DNA of 64,000 nt from Ancylomarina subtilis (GTDB lineage Bacteria; Bacteroidota; Bacteroidia; Bacteroidales; Marinifilaceae): the NCBI RefSeq assembly GCF_004217115.1, contig NZ_SHKN01000001.1, forward strand, positions 747,781 through 811,780. Direction: 5' to 3'. Position 1 is the stretch's first letter; every line of letters begins with the position of its first letter. A program made the translations under genes and the position numbers. Below are positions 45,045 through 55,182 of the stretch, in pieces. The notes below the pieces were generated by a model. It saw nothing but the letters and a program-made list of their open reading frames with translations. It had not been told where the DNA came from and ran no database searches.

Positions 45045-45845
45045 CTATATTTTCTTTTTCTGATACGAATTGTAAACCAAATAAATCCCTAACAAAATAA
45101 AAGGTATACTCAGCAACTGCCCCATATTAAAAGTCATTCCTTCTTCAAATGCTTCCTGATTCTCTTTAATAAACTCGATAAAGAATCGAGCCGTGAAAAT
45201 CAGCACAAAGAATGTTCCAACCAAACGACCGGCATATTCCTTCGCATTTGTTTTCCAATACATATACATCAGAATACCAAAACTCGTTAAGTAGCAAAGT
45301 GCTTCGTATAACTGAGCCGGATGACGTGGAGCCAATGGCTCATAAATTGAAGCTCTCACAAACTGAAATCCCCAAGGCAAATCAGTCTGCGTTCCGATAA
45401 TCTCAGAATTCATTAAATTACCTGTACGGATAAAAAAGCCGGCTAATGCTACAGGAATTGCCACCCTGTCAAGCACCCATAAAATGGATTTCTTGCTCAC
45501 TTTCTTCGAATAGAAATAGAGTGCTGCCAGAATTCCTATTGTCGCTCCATGTGATGCTAAACCACCGTGCCAAATTTTTAATATTTCGATAGGATGCTGT
45601 GAATAAAATTCCCACCCATAGAAAAAAACATGTCCTAAACGCGCACCGATCACCGTTGCTATTAGAGTATACATGAATAATTTCTCGAGCCATTCCAAAG
45701 GAATACCTTCTTTTTTGAACATTCGTTCGACAAGTTGATAACCCAACAGAAAACCGAGTGCAAATAGTAATCCATACCACCTTACGGCTATCGGTCCTAT
45801 CTTAAAAATTTCAGGATCTACATCCCAATGGATTGATAGTAGCAT
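45045..45845 (-). CDS. lgt: Phosphatidylglycerol--prolipoprotein diacylglyceryl transferase
   Basis: Inner-membrane enzyme that adds diacylglycerol to the lipobox cysteine of preprolipoproteins. Seven hydrophobic helices are visible; the Lgt signature region reads FFIRTGNLMNSEIIGTQTDLPWGF, preceded by GGLASHGATIG and followed by RHPAQLYEA, all catalytic-site segments. The 266 residues are usual. It follows secA by 70 bp on the same strand, so the two export functions may be co-transcribed. Its substrates in this window include the lipoproteins at 17092, 21565, 49362, 49853 and 50940. Confidence 0.96.
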   Translation of the reverse strand: MLLSIHWDVDPEIFKIGPIAVRWYGLLFALGFLLGYQLVERMFKKEGIPLEWLEKLFMYTLIATVIGARLGHVFFYGWEFYSQHPIEILKIWHGGLASHGATIGILAALYFYSKKVSKKSILWVLDRVAIPVALAGFFIRTGNLMNSEIIGTQTDLPWGFQFVRASIYEPLAPRHPAQLYEALCYLTSFGILMYMYWKTNAKEYAGRLVGTFFVLIFTARFFIEFIKENQEAFEEGMTFNMGQLLSIPFILLGIYLVYNSYQKKKI

Positions 45846-45915
45846 ACTTTTTAGATATTAAATATTTAATCTGAGAATTGAGAAGAAACGAATCGTCCCA
45901 ATTCTCACAAATTCC

Positions 45916-48900
45916 TTAAGCTGGTATTCCTTTACCGTGACATTGCTTAAATTTCTTGCCAGAACCACAAGGACAAGGTTCGTTACGACCAACCTTCTGA
46001 ACATTACGTACAGGTTCAGCTTTCTTAGGTTCTCTCTTAGCTCCATCGCTATTTAAATCTTCTTTCGAAGTTCTAAGGTTACTCATATCTGTGCGACGGC
46101 GCTCTTTAGCCTCTCTCACCTCATCATTCATCTGTAAAGGAATATGTCCTTTCATTAGAGTAGACACGACCGATTTGTTGGTATTCTCAATCATACTCTT
46201 AAACAGATTGAAAGACTCAAACTTATAAATCAATAAAGGATCTTTTTGCTCGTAAGACGCATTCTGTACTGATTGTTTCAAGTCATCCATCTCACGCAAG
46301 TGCTCCTTCCATGAATCGTCAATGGTTGCAAGAATAGCCACTTTTTCATAAGAACGAACCAATTCTTCAGCCTCAGTTTCGTAAGCTTTTTTCAAATTGG
46401 TAACCACTTGGAAATTCTTCGTTCCGTCAGAAATTGGAACCACGATATTTTCGTAGATCTCAGCCTTACTTTCATAAACATCCTTTATAACGGGATAAGC
46501 CTGCTTGCTGATGGTTTCAACCTTGCGCTTATGAACATCCAGAACGACTTCATAGAGTTTCTGACAAATATCTTCAGGTTTTTCTTTCATGAATTCCTCT
46601 GCTGTAACAGGTGATTCTACTGAAAGGATACGAATTAATTCCATTTTGAAATCTTCGAAATCACCACCGTAATATTCGTTAACCAGAGCTTCGCAAACAT
46701 CAAACATCATATTTGCAATATCAACCTGGATACGTTCTCCATACAGAGCATGACGACGACGCTTATAGATCACCTCACGCTGAGAGTTCATCACATCATC
46801 GTACTCAAGCAAACGCTTACGAATACCGAAGTTATTCTCTTCAACTTTCTTCTGTGCTCGTTCAATTGATTTCGAAATCATAGAGTGTGAAATCACTTCA
46901 CCATCCTCAATTCCCATTCTGTCCATCAACTTCACAATACGGTCAGAACTAAACAAACGCATCAAATCGTCTTCCAAAGAAACGAAGAATTGAGAAGACC
47001 CAACATCTCCCTGACGACCGGCACGACCTCTTAACTGACGGTCGACACGACGTGAATCATGACGCTCTGTACCGATGATAGCCAAACCTCCTGCGGCTTT
47101 TACCTCATCGCTTAATTTGATATCGGTACCACGACCCGCCATATTGGTTGCAATGGTAACGGTTCCTTTATGACCTGCTTCAGCAACAATATCTGCCTCA
47201 CGCTGGTGCAATTTCGCATTCAGTACATTGTGCTTAATACCTCTTAGTTTCAACATTCGGCTCAAAAGCTCCGAAATTTCAACTGAAGTGGTACCCACCA
47301 ATACAGGACGACCTGCATTAACAAGATTGCCAATTTCGTCGATAACTGCATTATACTTCTCACGCTTTGTCTTGTAAACCAAATCCTCTCTATCGTCACG
47401 GGCAATAGGACGGTTGGTTGGAATCACAACCACATCCAACTTGTAGATATCCCATAATTCACCCGCTTCAGTTTCAGCCGTACCCGTCATACCCGAAAGC
47501 TTGTGGTACATTCTGAAATAATTCTGAAGTGTAATGGTTGCAAAAGTTTGTGTTGCAGCCTCAACTTTCACACTTTCCTTGGCTTCAATTGCCTGATGCA
47601 AACCATCAGAATAACGACGGCCTTCCATGATACGACCTGTTTGCTCGTCAACAATCTTCACTTTTCCATCCATAAGAACGTATTCCACATCCTTCTCAAA
47701 AAGTGTATAGGCTTTAAGCAATTGATTCACGGTATGTACACGTTCCGATTTAACTGCATAACTTTGGATCATCTCATCCTTTGTTTTCAGTTTTTCTTCA
47801 TCAGACATATCCGATTTCTCAATCTCTGCAACTTCAGATCCAATATCCGGAAGTACAAAGAAAGCAGCATCATCTGTATCACCACTGATCAAATCGATAC
47901 CAATATCAGTTAACTCAATTGAGTTTTGTTTTTCATCGATAACAAAATACAAGTCATCTGTAATGATGTGCATGTTTTTGTTATTCTCCTGCATATAGAA
48001 GTTCTCAGTTTTCAACAATAAAGCCTTATTACCTTGTTCACTTAAGAACTTAATAAGGGGCTTCATTTTAGGCATCCCTTTGTAGGTTCTAAGTAATAAC
48101 TTAGCTCCTTCTTCCTGCTCCTTCTTATCCTCACTTTTTAATAAACGCTTCGCATCGGTAAACATACTCATTACCAAGTCGCTTTGAGCCTTAGCTAATT
48201 TCTGTACTTTAGGCTTCAACTCATCGTATAACTGATGCTCTCCTCTTGGAATCGGACCCGAAATAATCAATGGTGTACGCGCATCATCAACCAAAACCGA
48301 GTCAACCTCATCGACAATTGAATAGTTGTGACGACGCTGAACCAAATCCTTAGGATTGGTTGCCATATTATCACGCAGATAATCGAAACCGAACTCGTTA
48401 TTGGTACCAAAGGTAATATCGCAAGCATATGCAGCGCGTCTCTCATCAGAATTTGGTGTATGTTTATCGATACAATCTACTGATAAGCCATGGAACTGGT
48501 AAATAGGTCCCATCCACTCCGAGTCACGTTTAGCCAGGTAGTCATTCACAGTAATAACGTGAACACCACGCCCCGTTAGAGCATTCAAGAAAACAGGAAG
48601 CGTTGCAACAAGAGTTTTACCCTCACCAGTTGCCATCTCAGCAATTTTACCTTGATGAAGAACAATACCACCAATCAACTGCACATCGTAGTGAACCATA
48701 TTCCATACAATGTCAGTTCCTCCGGCATTCCAGGAGTTGAACCAAACAGCTTTATCTCCTTCTATTTGCACATGATCAGCACGGGCAGCCAAATCTCTAT
48801 CAAATTGTGTTGCTGTCACTTCAATCTCTTCATTCTCTGTGAATCGACGAGCAGTTTCCTTCACAATACAGAAAGCTGCTGGTAAAATCTGATTCAGAAC

Positions 48901-49212
48901 CTCTTCGATTTTATCATCGATGGTCTTCTCAATCACATCTATTTTATCGTAAATCTCTTCTTTGGCATTTACCGCAAGAGAACCTTCTTCAATTTTTTCT
49001 TTCAAAGCTGCAATTTCATCTTTTTCAGCCTTGATATAGTCTTGAATTTTTTCTTTCAACAATTGGGATTCGGCACGTAAGCCGTCAATATCCAATTGTT
49101 TAATTCTTTCATACTCATTCTTAATGCTCGTTAAATATGGAGCTAATTCTTTAAGGTCTCTATCTGATTTGTTACCAAATAGTTTACCTAATGTTTTATC
49201 TACAAAACCCAT
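45916..49212 (-). CDS. secA: Preprotein translocase ATPase SecA
   Basis: Motor ATPase that drives preproteins through SecYEG. Walker [14 protein letters not shown]-like [19 protein letters not shown], the GRGTDIKL motif VI region and the C-terminal zinc motif [16 protein letters not shown] are all present. At 1,098 residues it is about 200 longer than E. coli SecA (901), as is usual in Bacteroidota; the extra length sits in a helical insertion between about residues 320 and 480. Upstream and downstream genes (49362 lipoprotein and lgt) are on the same strand. Confidence 0.97.
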   Translation of the reverse strand: MGFVDKTLGKLFGNKSDRDLKELAPYLTSIKNEYERIKQLDIDGLRAESQLLKEKIQDYIKAEKDEIAALKEKIEEGSLAVNAKEEIYDKIDVIEKTIDDKIEEVLNQILPAAFCIVKETARRFTENEEIEVTATQFDRDLAARADHVQIEGDKAVWFNSWNAGGTDIVWNMVHYDVQLIGGIVLHQGKIAEMATGEGKTLVATLPVFLNALTGRGVHVITVNDYLAKRDSEWMGPIYQFHGLSVDCIDKHTPNSDERRAAYACDITFGTNNEFGFDYLRDNMATNPKDLVQRRHNYSIVDEVDSVLVDDARTPLIISGPIPRGEHQLYDELKPKVQKLAKAQSDLVMSMFTDAKRLLKSEDKKEQEEGAKLLLRTYKGMPKMKPLIKFLSEQGNKALLLKTENFYMQENNKNMHIITDDLYFVIDEKQNSIELTDIGIDLISGDTDDAAFFVLPDIGSEVAEIEKSDMSDEEKLKTKDEMIQSYAVKSERVHTVNQLLKAYTLFEKDVEYVLMDGKVKIVDEQTGRIMEGRRYSDGLHQAIEAKESVKVEAATQTFATITLQNYFRMYHKLSGMTGTAETEAGELWDIYKLDVVVIPTNRPIARDDREDLVYKTKREKYNAVIDEIGNLVNAGRPVLVGTTSVEISELLSRMLKLRGIKHNVLNAKLHQREADIVAEAGHKGTVTIATNMAGRGTDIKLSDEVKAAGGLAIIGTERHDSRRVDRQLRGRAGRQGDVGSSQFFVSLEDDLMRLFSSDRIVKLMDRMGIEDGEVISHSMISKSIERAQKKVEENNFGIRKRLLEYDDVMNSQREVIYKRRRHALYGERIQVDIANMMFDVCEALVNEYYGGDFEDFKMELIRILSVESPVTAEEFMKEKPEDICQKLYEVVLDVHKRKVETISKQAYPVIKDVYESKAEIYENIVVPISDGTKNFQVVTNLKKAYETEAEELVRSYEKVAILATIDDSWKEHLREMDDLKQSVQNASYEQKDPLLIYKFESFNLFKSMIENTNKSVVSTLMKGHIPLQMNDEVREAKERRRTDMSNLRTSKEDLNSDGAKREPKKAEPVRNVQKVGRNEPCPCGSGKKFKQCHGKGIPA

Positions 49213-49361
49213 CTGTTTATTTGTCTATTGATTTCTAAATGAAGTAATTGATTTCAAACACCAAATTCTATTGGCATAAGAAACAGCAATTACAATGAAT
49301 AGCATACACATCATATTTAATTCAATCTTGAATCAAATAAATTTGTATTATTTTCGAAAAA

Positions 49362-49766
49362 CTAGGCTAAACCTGGAGCTCGTATGCTATTGGATCCGGT
49401 GAGAAAAATAGATTTGTGCTGATAATTATAAGCCGTAATTGCTTTTGTAACACCAGTACAAACAGGTTCTGTTAAAGGAGCCTTATCCGGATTTAAATGT
49501 GGAAATTTGGGTAATCTCTTAATCAGCGGTAAACTCGGAGTTTTATCCGCATAGATTTCAGAAATATCCGAAGAATTTTGGGTAGGAACAAGTAAAGGCA
49601 GATTATAACAATCGTCCAAACTATCTGAATGATCGGCATACCAAGCAGCAAAACGTTGCACATCATCAACCAGTTCCTCATAATCAACATTAGGAACGGC
49701 CGATGCACACGCTGTTAGCACCGAAAAAACGACAATAAGATACCTGTTCATATCCATGGGAACCAA
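49362..49766 (-). CDS. Small lipoprotein, unknown
   Basis: 134 residues. A hydrophobic N terminus ends in the lipobox-like LTAC (MNRYLIVVFSVLTAC), so lipidation is likely. The frame begins MVPMDMNRYL; the third Met (49751) fits a signal peptide best. The mature part is Pro- and Asp-rich with several Cys (DDCYNLPLL, VCTGVTKAITAYNYQHKSIFLTGS) and no recognised domain. Periplasmic or surface; function unknown. Confidence 0.7.
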   Translation of the reverse strand: MVPMDMNRYLIVVFSVLTACASAVPNVDYEELVDDVQRFAAWYADHSDSLDDCYNLPLLVPTQNSSDISEIYADKTPSLPLIKRLPKFPHLNPDKAPLTEPVCTGVTKAITAYNYQHKSIFLTGSNSIRAPGLA

Positions 49767-49852
49767 AAGTAATTAATTTTATTGAAACACCTAGAATATA
49801 TCTGTTGAGTTTATATTATTTCACAAATATTATTTTTCACTACACAATAAAA

Positions 49853-50875
49853 TTATTGATGCTTTGTTCGCTTAAAACGAATCTTCAAATTAGAATACAT
49901 GCTATTCAAAGAATCGACCATTGATAATAAGTTCAATGTGAAATCAGGAGATTTAAAGGAACCATAATTCATTAAGGTCTCGTATCGCTGCCCCTTTTTC
50001 AACACATAGGATCCATCATCCAGAATCAGATAATCACCTTTCTCCTTAACCTTAGATTTAGGCATATACGTTTCGTCATTATCACTTAAACTCAACAAGT
50101 CCGGATGAAAATAAATGGCTTTTCTTCCATGATTGATTATCTTAAGCTTTAAATAAAGATTCTCGTCCAAAGTATAAAATTTTGCACTGTAGTTTGTGCC
50201 ATCAATCAACATCTCAGTTTCAGACAAATGGACAGTCCCCGATTGGACATCTCGTCCTTCACCATTGGCTTTCAGCTTATCGTTTATGTCCAAGCCAGAG
50301 TATTTCTTAGACCTGTCCACTTCAAAAAAAGCAAACTTATCGTTTTTTCTTAAAATCGATAGATCAATTCTACCAGCTTTAATTCCATTGTAATTAATGG
50401 CCAGGCTTGGGCATTTGGCTTTTGATTTTCCCTTAAAATAATCTATCGTCAAGGCATACGAACTATCCAAGTCCCCCCTATAGTCAGTTCGGGAATACAA
50501 GAACCTGTTATTTATTGGTGTAAATTTCAAACAAAGCGTTTTCGAAGTGTGTGCAGGAATGAAAGTCTCCTGACTCTGATTTACGGGATGACTTCTGTGT
50601 CCTTCCTTAGTTTTCAACTCAAGTTTATAGGATGGAATTCGAATACCTTCTGAGGTCTGGTTATCTATTTCAGCATAAAAAAGCAAAGTATCTCCCATGA
50701 TATTTGCTCTGAATTCAGATCTCAATTTAATCCCCTTAACCGATTCTTTCATTTCCTGATTGAATGCAATAGGATAATGTTTGAGTAGATTTTCCGGCAA
50801 TTTAAAATCTGACTTCTTTTTACATGAACTTACAAATAATAAGCTCAGTAATAAAAAGGACACGTATTTTATCAT
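49853..50875 (-). CDS. Lipoprotein with beta-rich body, unknown
   Basis: 340 residues. The signal peptide ends at lipobox VSSC (MIKYVSFLLLSLLFVSSC), then a KKKSDFK linker. The body alternates short strands with conserved-looking patterns such as IPAHTSKTLCLKFTPINNRFLY and AIYFHPDLLSLSDNDETYMPKSKVKEKGDYLILDDGSYVLKKGQRYE, resembling an immunoglobulin-like fold. No recognised family. It lies between the alpha-amylase gene and the small lipoprotein on the same strand, but without tight spacing. Function unknown. Confidence 0.72.
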   Translation of the reverse strand: MIKYVSFLLLSLLFVSSCKKKSDFKLPENLLKHYPIAFNQEMKESVKGIKLRSEFRANIMGDTLLFYAEIDNQTSEGIRIPSYKLELKTKEGHRSHPVNQSQETFIPAHTSKTLCLKFTPINNRFLYSRTDYRGDLDSSYALTIDYFKGKSKAKCPSLAINYNGIKAGRIDLSILRKNDKFAFFEVDRSKKYSGLDINDKLKANGEGRDVQSGTVHLSETEMLIDGTNYSAKFYTLDENLYLKLKIINHGRKAIYFHPDLLSLSDNDETYMPKSKVKEKGDYLILDDGSYVLKKGQRYETLMNYGSFKSPDFTLNLLSMVDSLNSMYSNLKIRFKRTKHQ

Positions 50876-50894
50876 ATCTCAAGCTTTCTTAAAA

Positions 50895-50930
50895 GAAACT
50901 CTGCCATAGCAACTAAGACAGAGTTTCATT
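50895..50930 (-). terminator. Terminator after the alpha-amylase gene
   Basis: GAAACTCTG/CAGAGTTTC stem with a 15-nt loop, T-rich on the minus strand, just beyond the stop codon at 50940. Confidence 0.72.
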
Positions 50931-50939
50931 ATAATTGAA

Positions 50940-52322
50940 TTATTTAACAGACCAAACAGAATATCCCTTTGGTGGCACCTGAATCTTTACCCACTTACCA
51001 CTCTGGGTAACAGGCTCCCAACTCGAATTCCCAGAATAATCCTTAATGGTTGTATTTGACCAGTTCGTTTCAACCCATCTTTCCTGCCAATTATCTGAAT
51101 TATTTATATAAACAATCAGACCTGCACCATTGTATCCATTACGGCGTGCAACGTATTCATCATTATCGGCATAAAGTATAGATGTACTTCCTGAAGCTAA
51201 ATTATTGTGTATCCAAATCAGATTGTTCATCATATCCTTATCCAGCCACTCTTCATAATCGCGGTAGAAAACACAAGGATATCCCTCATGTGTCAAAATG
51301 TAAGCATAAGCCAATTTCTTATTCCAAATCTCATCGGTATCATGATTGGTTACAAAAGTCACGGCTCTAAAAGCATTGCGCTTCCACATCATATCGTTAT
51401 TCAACTTTGTCAGATCATTGCCATCAAAAGCATCATTCATTGCGTAATAACAGGCAAAATCGAATACAGATGAGTTTGCTTCATTTGCCCACCAATTCAG
51501 ATAATCAACGTTACCATCCCACAATTCACCAACTGAGAAACCGCCTACCGAAGCGTTCCATTCCTTAACAACCCAAGGTTCAAACCCTTTTACGTAATCG
51601 AAACGCCAACCATCGAAGCCCATTTCATTTTTATAATACTTAGCCACAGAATTTGAATTTTTCCATAACCAATTCTGCACATTAGTCTTCTTATGACATA
51701 AATCGGGGAAACCACCAAACTTTGCCAAATCGTTGTTTTCAATATCATTGGGATGAAAATCATCATAAGAACGATTAAACATGCCTGATTTTGGTTGAAA
51801 ATCGGTCCATGTATCATTCCCTGTGTAAGGATTAGCCTCTGATGCCCCGCCACTATTGTGATTGATAACGATATCAGCATAAACTTGCAAACCACTTTGG
51901 TGAGCTGTACCAATAAGAGATTTTAGTTCTGTAGTTGATCCGAAACGCGTTTCTACAGATCCCATCTGATCATACTCTCCAAAATCGAAATAGTCAAATG
52001 GATCATACCCCATTGAAAATGTACCATTCTGTGCTTTAGCTGCTGGAGGTAACCAAATGGCATTAAATCCCGCATCGGCCCAGTCAGCAACTTTGGCATC
52101 TACTGTATTCCACCAATTTCCTCCGGCAGGAACATCCCAATAAAATGCTTGCATCATGACACTCGCATTGCCCACCGATTTGGTTCCGTTGGATAAATCC
52201 ACTTCACCAGATGGGGACACTTCCAGTTCTTCAGTAGATTCTTTTGAACAACTGATTAAAAATAAAAATCCCAAACAAAGAATCAGGGGAAATTTCAGTT
52301 TAAACCATTCCATTTTTTTCAT
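50940..52322 (-). CDS. Secreted GH13 alpha-amylase lipoprotein
   Basis: 460 residues hydrolysing alpha-1,4-glucans, probably starch or glycogen, outside the cytoplasm. Lipobox LISC (Cys25) predicts a lipoprotein. The (beta/alpha)8 barrel carries the GH13 residues D242 (GWRFD), E266 (GELW) and D328 (NHD), with the early VINHNSGG region I and a small C-terminal beta domain (KWVKIQVPPKGYSVWSVK). It is not next to SusC/SusD genes, so it is not in a classical polysaccharide utilisation locus here. Upstream are two identical 12-bp palindromic operator copies. Confidence 0.94.
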   Translation of the reverse strand: MKKMEWFKLKFPLILCLGFLFLISCSKESTEELEVSPSGEVDLSNGTKSVGNASVMMQAFYWDVPAGGNWWNTVDAKVADWADAGFNAIWLPPAAKAQNGTFSMGYDPFDYFDFGEYDQMGSVETRFGSTTELKSLIGTAHQSGLQVYADIVINHNSGGASEANPYTGNDTWTDFQPKSGMFNRSYDDFHPNDIENNDLAKFGGFPDLCHKKTNVQNWLWKNSNSVAKYYKNEMGFDGWRFDYVKGFEPWVVKEWNASVGGFSVGELWDGNVDYLNWWANEANSSVFDFACYYAMNDAFDGNDLTKLNNDMMWKRNAFRAVTFVTNHDTDEIWNKKLAYAYILTHEGYPCVFYRDYEEWLDKDMMNNLIWIHNNLASGSTSILYADNDEYVARRNGYNGAGLIVYINNSDNWQERWVETNWSNTTIKDYSGNSSWEPVTQSGKWVKIQVPPKGYSVWSVK

Positions 52323-52352
52323 AAATTAAAATTTACAGATTAGAAGTTCAAC

Positions 52353-52364
52353 AAACGTTTGCAG
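52353..52364. promoter_or_regulatory. Amylase operator 1 (AAACGTTTGCAG)
   Basis: First of two identical 12-bp copies, containing the palindrome CAAACGTTTG (52352-52361), 31 nt from the alpha-amylase start. Such AACGTT-centred dyads are typical of LacI/GalR-family regulator sites; the regulator is not in the window. Confidence 0.62.
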
Positions 52365-52383
52365 AAAAAAATACAATTTCAGT

Positions 52384-52395
52384 AAACGTTTGCAG
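52384..52395. promoter_or_regulatory. Amylase operator 2 (AAACGTTTGCAG)
   Basis: Second copy, 31 bp (about three helical turns) upstream of operator 1 on the same face of the helix, which suits cooperative or looping binding. Confidence 0.62.
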
Positions 52396-52631
52396 TAAAT
52401 TTGATTTGTAATCATTTTCCATTAATCTGCTTTCAAATTGAAATCGAAAACAAAGATTAACCCTTCATATAATTAGCAAATACGCCTCAATATACATCAA
52501 ATTATTACTTCTCCAAATCTCATATATCCCAATTTTCTATTGAAAATGAAAGAATAAAACACAAAAACAATTGAATGGATAAAGCTGAATTAAACTTAAA
52601 ACACAAAACTGTAAATCTTAATTCAAAAAAG

Positions 52632-52662
52632 AAGCCTGCTAGAATTAACTAGCAGGCTTTAC
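52632..52662 (-). terminator. Terminator after the ferritin gene
   Basis: AAGCCTGCTAG/CTAGCAGGCTT 11-bp stem with a 6-nt loop; the minus-strand tail is T-rich (TTCTTTTTT). Confidence 0.85.
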
Positions 52663-52681
52663 TCTAAAATTTGAAATTCAA

Positions 52682-53194
52682 TTAGGCCTTTGTTGCATCA
52701 ACAAATACTCTTGCTTTGAATTCTTTATCCATCATATACAGGCCTTGTCCCTGACAATTAAACATTTTCAATTGATCGATGATTTCTCCAACAGTCGCTT
52801 CTTCTTCAACTTGTTCATCAACAAACCACTGTAAGAAATTAACGGTTGCGTGATCTCTTGCATCCATAGCAACATTCACACATTCGTTAATCAAACCGGT
52901 TACTGTTTCTTCATGCTTTAGGGTTTCTTCATAAATATTTAAAACACCATCCCACTCTGAAGGAACTTCCGTAATCGGTTCAAGGATAACTCGCCCACCT
53001 CTTTCATTTACAAAATATTGCATCTTAAGCGCATGAGAAATCTCTTCCTGAAACTGTACATGCATCCAATTAGCAAAACCTGGCATACCATTCGCATTCA
53101 GGTAATTTGACATAGACAAATAGAAATATGCTGACCAAAATTCCTTATTTATCTGATTATTTAAGATCGCTTCTACATTCTTATTAAGAGCCAT
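52682..53194 (-). CDS. ftnA: Ferritin (non-heme, FtnA type)
   Basis: 170-residue iron-storage protein assembling into 24-mers. The ferroxidase-centre residues are visible as E (NKEFWSAYFYLSMSNY), ExxH (FQEEISHALKMQYF), and the long D/E-rich helix (NVAMDARDHATVNFLQWFVDEQVEEEATVGEIIDQLKMF). No heme-ligand Met of bacterioferritin. A -7 box lies at 53235. It is a single gene with its own terminator; iron or redox control is expected but no Fur box is evident. Confidence 0.95.
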   Translation of the reverse strand: MALNKNVEAILNNQINKEFWSAYFYLSMSNYLNANGMPGFANWMHVQFQEEISHALKMQYFVNERGGRVILEPITEVPSEWDGVLNIYEETLKHEETVTGLINECVNVAMDARDHATVNFLQWFVDEQVEEEATVGEIIDQLKMFNCQGQGLYMMDKEFKARVFVDATKA

Positions 53195-53234
53195 ACTGTT
53201 ATTTTTTTAATGTTCTGTTTTGTTTTTTCTGAAT

Positions 53235-53242
53235 CAAAAATA
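53235..53242 (-). promoter_or_regulatory. -7 promoter element for the ferritin gene
   Basis: Minus-strand TATTTTTG, a perfect TAnnTTTG match about 41 nt upstream of the ferritin start codon. No clear -33 element. Confidence 0.45.
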
Positions 53243-53353
53243 AGGCTAATTTATGATTTAGGAATGATCATTATTGAATTAAATTCGAATATTTATTGAC
53301 AAATTCATCGATTTCAACAGCCCAATGCTCATTCCCTATCTTTTCATAAACGA

Positions 53354-54958
53354 TTAAAGATTTGCAAAAAAGTCATTCCCTTTATCATCTACAATAATAA
53401 ATGCAGGGAAGTTTTCGACACGAATCTTACGAACCGCTTCCATTCCTAATTCAGGGAAATCAATCACTTCAATCGATTTGATGCTGTTTTTAGCCAATAC
53501 TGCTGCTGGTCCACCGATAGATCCCAAATAAAATCCTCCATTGCTATGACAAGCATCAGTTACGGCTTTCGAACGATTTCCTTTTGCCACCATCACCATA
53601 GAACCGCCTACTTTTTGGAACACATCAACATATGAATCCATACGGCCCGCTGTAGTTGGCCCGAAACTACCTGAAGGCATGCCTTTAGGCGTTTTTGCTG
53701 GCCCTGCATAATACACAGGATGGTTCTTAAAGTATTCAGGCATCTCCTTACCTTCGTCAAGCATTTGCTTGATTTGTGCATGTGCAATATCACGAGCGAC
53801 AATCAATGTTCCACTTAGACTCAAGCGAGTTTTAATCGGATATTTAGATAATTCCTTACGGATATCTTCCATAGGCTGATCCAGATTGATCTCAACTGCA
53901 TCCTTTAAGTGTGGCGCCTCTTTAGGTAAATATTTAATCGGTTCTTTCTCCAATTGTTCAAGAAAGATACCATCTTCATTAATTTTTGCTTTGATGTTTC
54001 TGTCAGCCGAGCAACTCACACCCAATCCAACAGGACAAGACGCAGCATGACGAGGTAAACGAATCACTTTCACATCGTGAACGAAATACTTGCCTCCAAA
54101 TTGAGCCCCAATCTCGCTATTGCGACAAATCTCTACAACTTTTTTCTCCCACTCCAGGTCGCGGAAAGCCTGACCTCCTTCATTACCTTCGTTTGGCAAA
54201 TGATCGAAATAGCCAGTTGATGCCTTTTTCACTGTTGCCAAATTCGCCTCAGCTGAAGTTCCACCAATAACCAATGCTAAATGGTATGGCGGACAAGCAG
54301 AAGTTCCCAAATCCTTAATCTTCTCGGTAATAAACTTCGTCAAGTTCTCTTCGTTCAATAAAGCTTTAGTTTGCTGATACAAAAAGGTCTTGTTTCCAGA
54401 ACCACCACCTTTAGTTAAGAATAGGAATTCATAAGCATTACCTTGGTTGGCATAAATATCAATTTGTGCCGGCAAGTTATTCCCCGTATTTTTCTCTTCA
54501 AACATACTGAATGGCACAACCTGAGAATAACGAAGATTACGCTCCTGGTAAGTATCATATACACCTTTTGATAAATGCATGGCATCATCGGTTCCTGTAT
54601 AAACATCCTCACCTTTTTTCGCAACCACAATAGCTGTTCCTGTATCCTGACAAGTTGGTAATTCACCTTCAGCAGCAACCACCTGGTTTAGCAACATGGT
54701 ATGTGCAACAAATCGATCGTTATCTGAAGCTTCCGGATCTTCAAGAATTGTTTTTAATTTCTCCAGATGCGCTGGACGCAAATAAAAAGAAACATCAGCG
54801 AAAGCCTGCTTCGAAAGCATTTCAAGTCCCTTAGGATCTACTTTTAGAATTTTTCTTCCATCAACATCGATAGTCGACACATATTCTTTGGTCAATAATC
54901 GATAATTAGTCGTATCCTTTGTAATAGGAAATGGTTTTTGGTAGTTAAAATCGGACAT
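53354..54958 (-). CDS. Class I fumarate hydratase
   Basis: 534-residue [4Fe-4S] hydratase of the FumA/FumB type interconverting fumarate and malate. Cluster cysteines are in [14 protein letters not shown] and in the [13 protein letters not shown] and [16 protein letters not shown] segments; the alpha domain (to about residue 370) is followed by the beta domain ([35 protein letters not shown]). With the gltA-acnA pair it is the third TCA-related gene in the window. Oxygen-labile class I enzymes are common in anaerobes. Single gene with a 395-bp upstream gap to ferritin, none of it obviously regulatory. Confidence 0.95.
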   Translation of the reverse strand: MSDFNYQKPFPITKDTTNYRLLTKEYVSTIDVDGRKILKVDPKGLEMLSKQAFADVSFYLRPAHLEKLKTILEDPEASDNDRFVAHTMLLNQVVAAEGELPTCQDTGTAIVVAKKGEDVYTGTDDAMHLSKGVYDTYQERNLRYSQVVPFSMFEEKNTGNNLPAQIDIYANQGNAYEFLFLTKGGGSGNKTFLYQQTKALLNEENLTKFITEKIKDLGTSACPPYHLALVIGGTSAEANLATVKKASTGYFDHLPNEGNEGGQAFRDLEWEKKVVEICRNSEIGAQFGGKYFVHDVKVIRLPRHAASCPVGLGVSCSADRNIKAKINEDGIFLEQLEKEPIKYLPKEAPHLKDAVEINLDQPMEDIRKELSKYPIKTRLSLSGTLIVARDIAHAQIKQMLDEGKEMPEYFKNHPVYYAGPAKTPKGMPSGSFGPTTAGRMDSYVDVFQKVGGSMVMVAKGNRSKAVTDACHSNGGFYLGSIGGPAAVLAKNSIKSIEVIDFPELGMEAVRKIRVENFPAFIIVDDKGNDFFANL

Positions 54959-55182
54959 TTTTATTGCTTTAAAATTTGAATAGTCTATATCTAAATTAAG
55001 TCAATATTTGGATGGTATTTCCAAGTACAGCCTCACAAATTTAATCAATAATATAGTTTGATCTGGGTTTTATGAGATGATTCTACAACATTTTGGTTCT
55101 ATAACATATTTTACTCACAGGTAAGGAAATTCTTTATTCAAGCATCAACTTCCTGACCTCATCTGTGATTTTTAAAGCAGAG

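Noticed and set aside
47503-47913. 136-codon plus-strand ORF
   Set aside because: Antisense to secA; no family features.
50940-52322. Part of a polysaccharide utilisation locus
   Set aside because: No SusC/SusD-like genes in the surrounding sequence.
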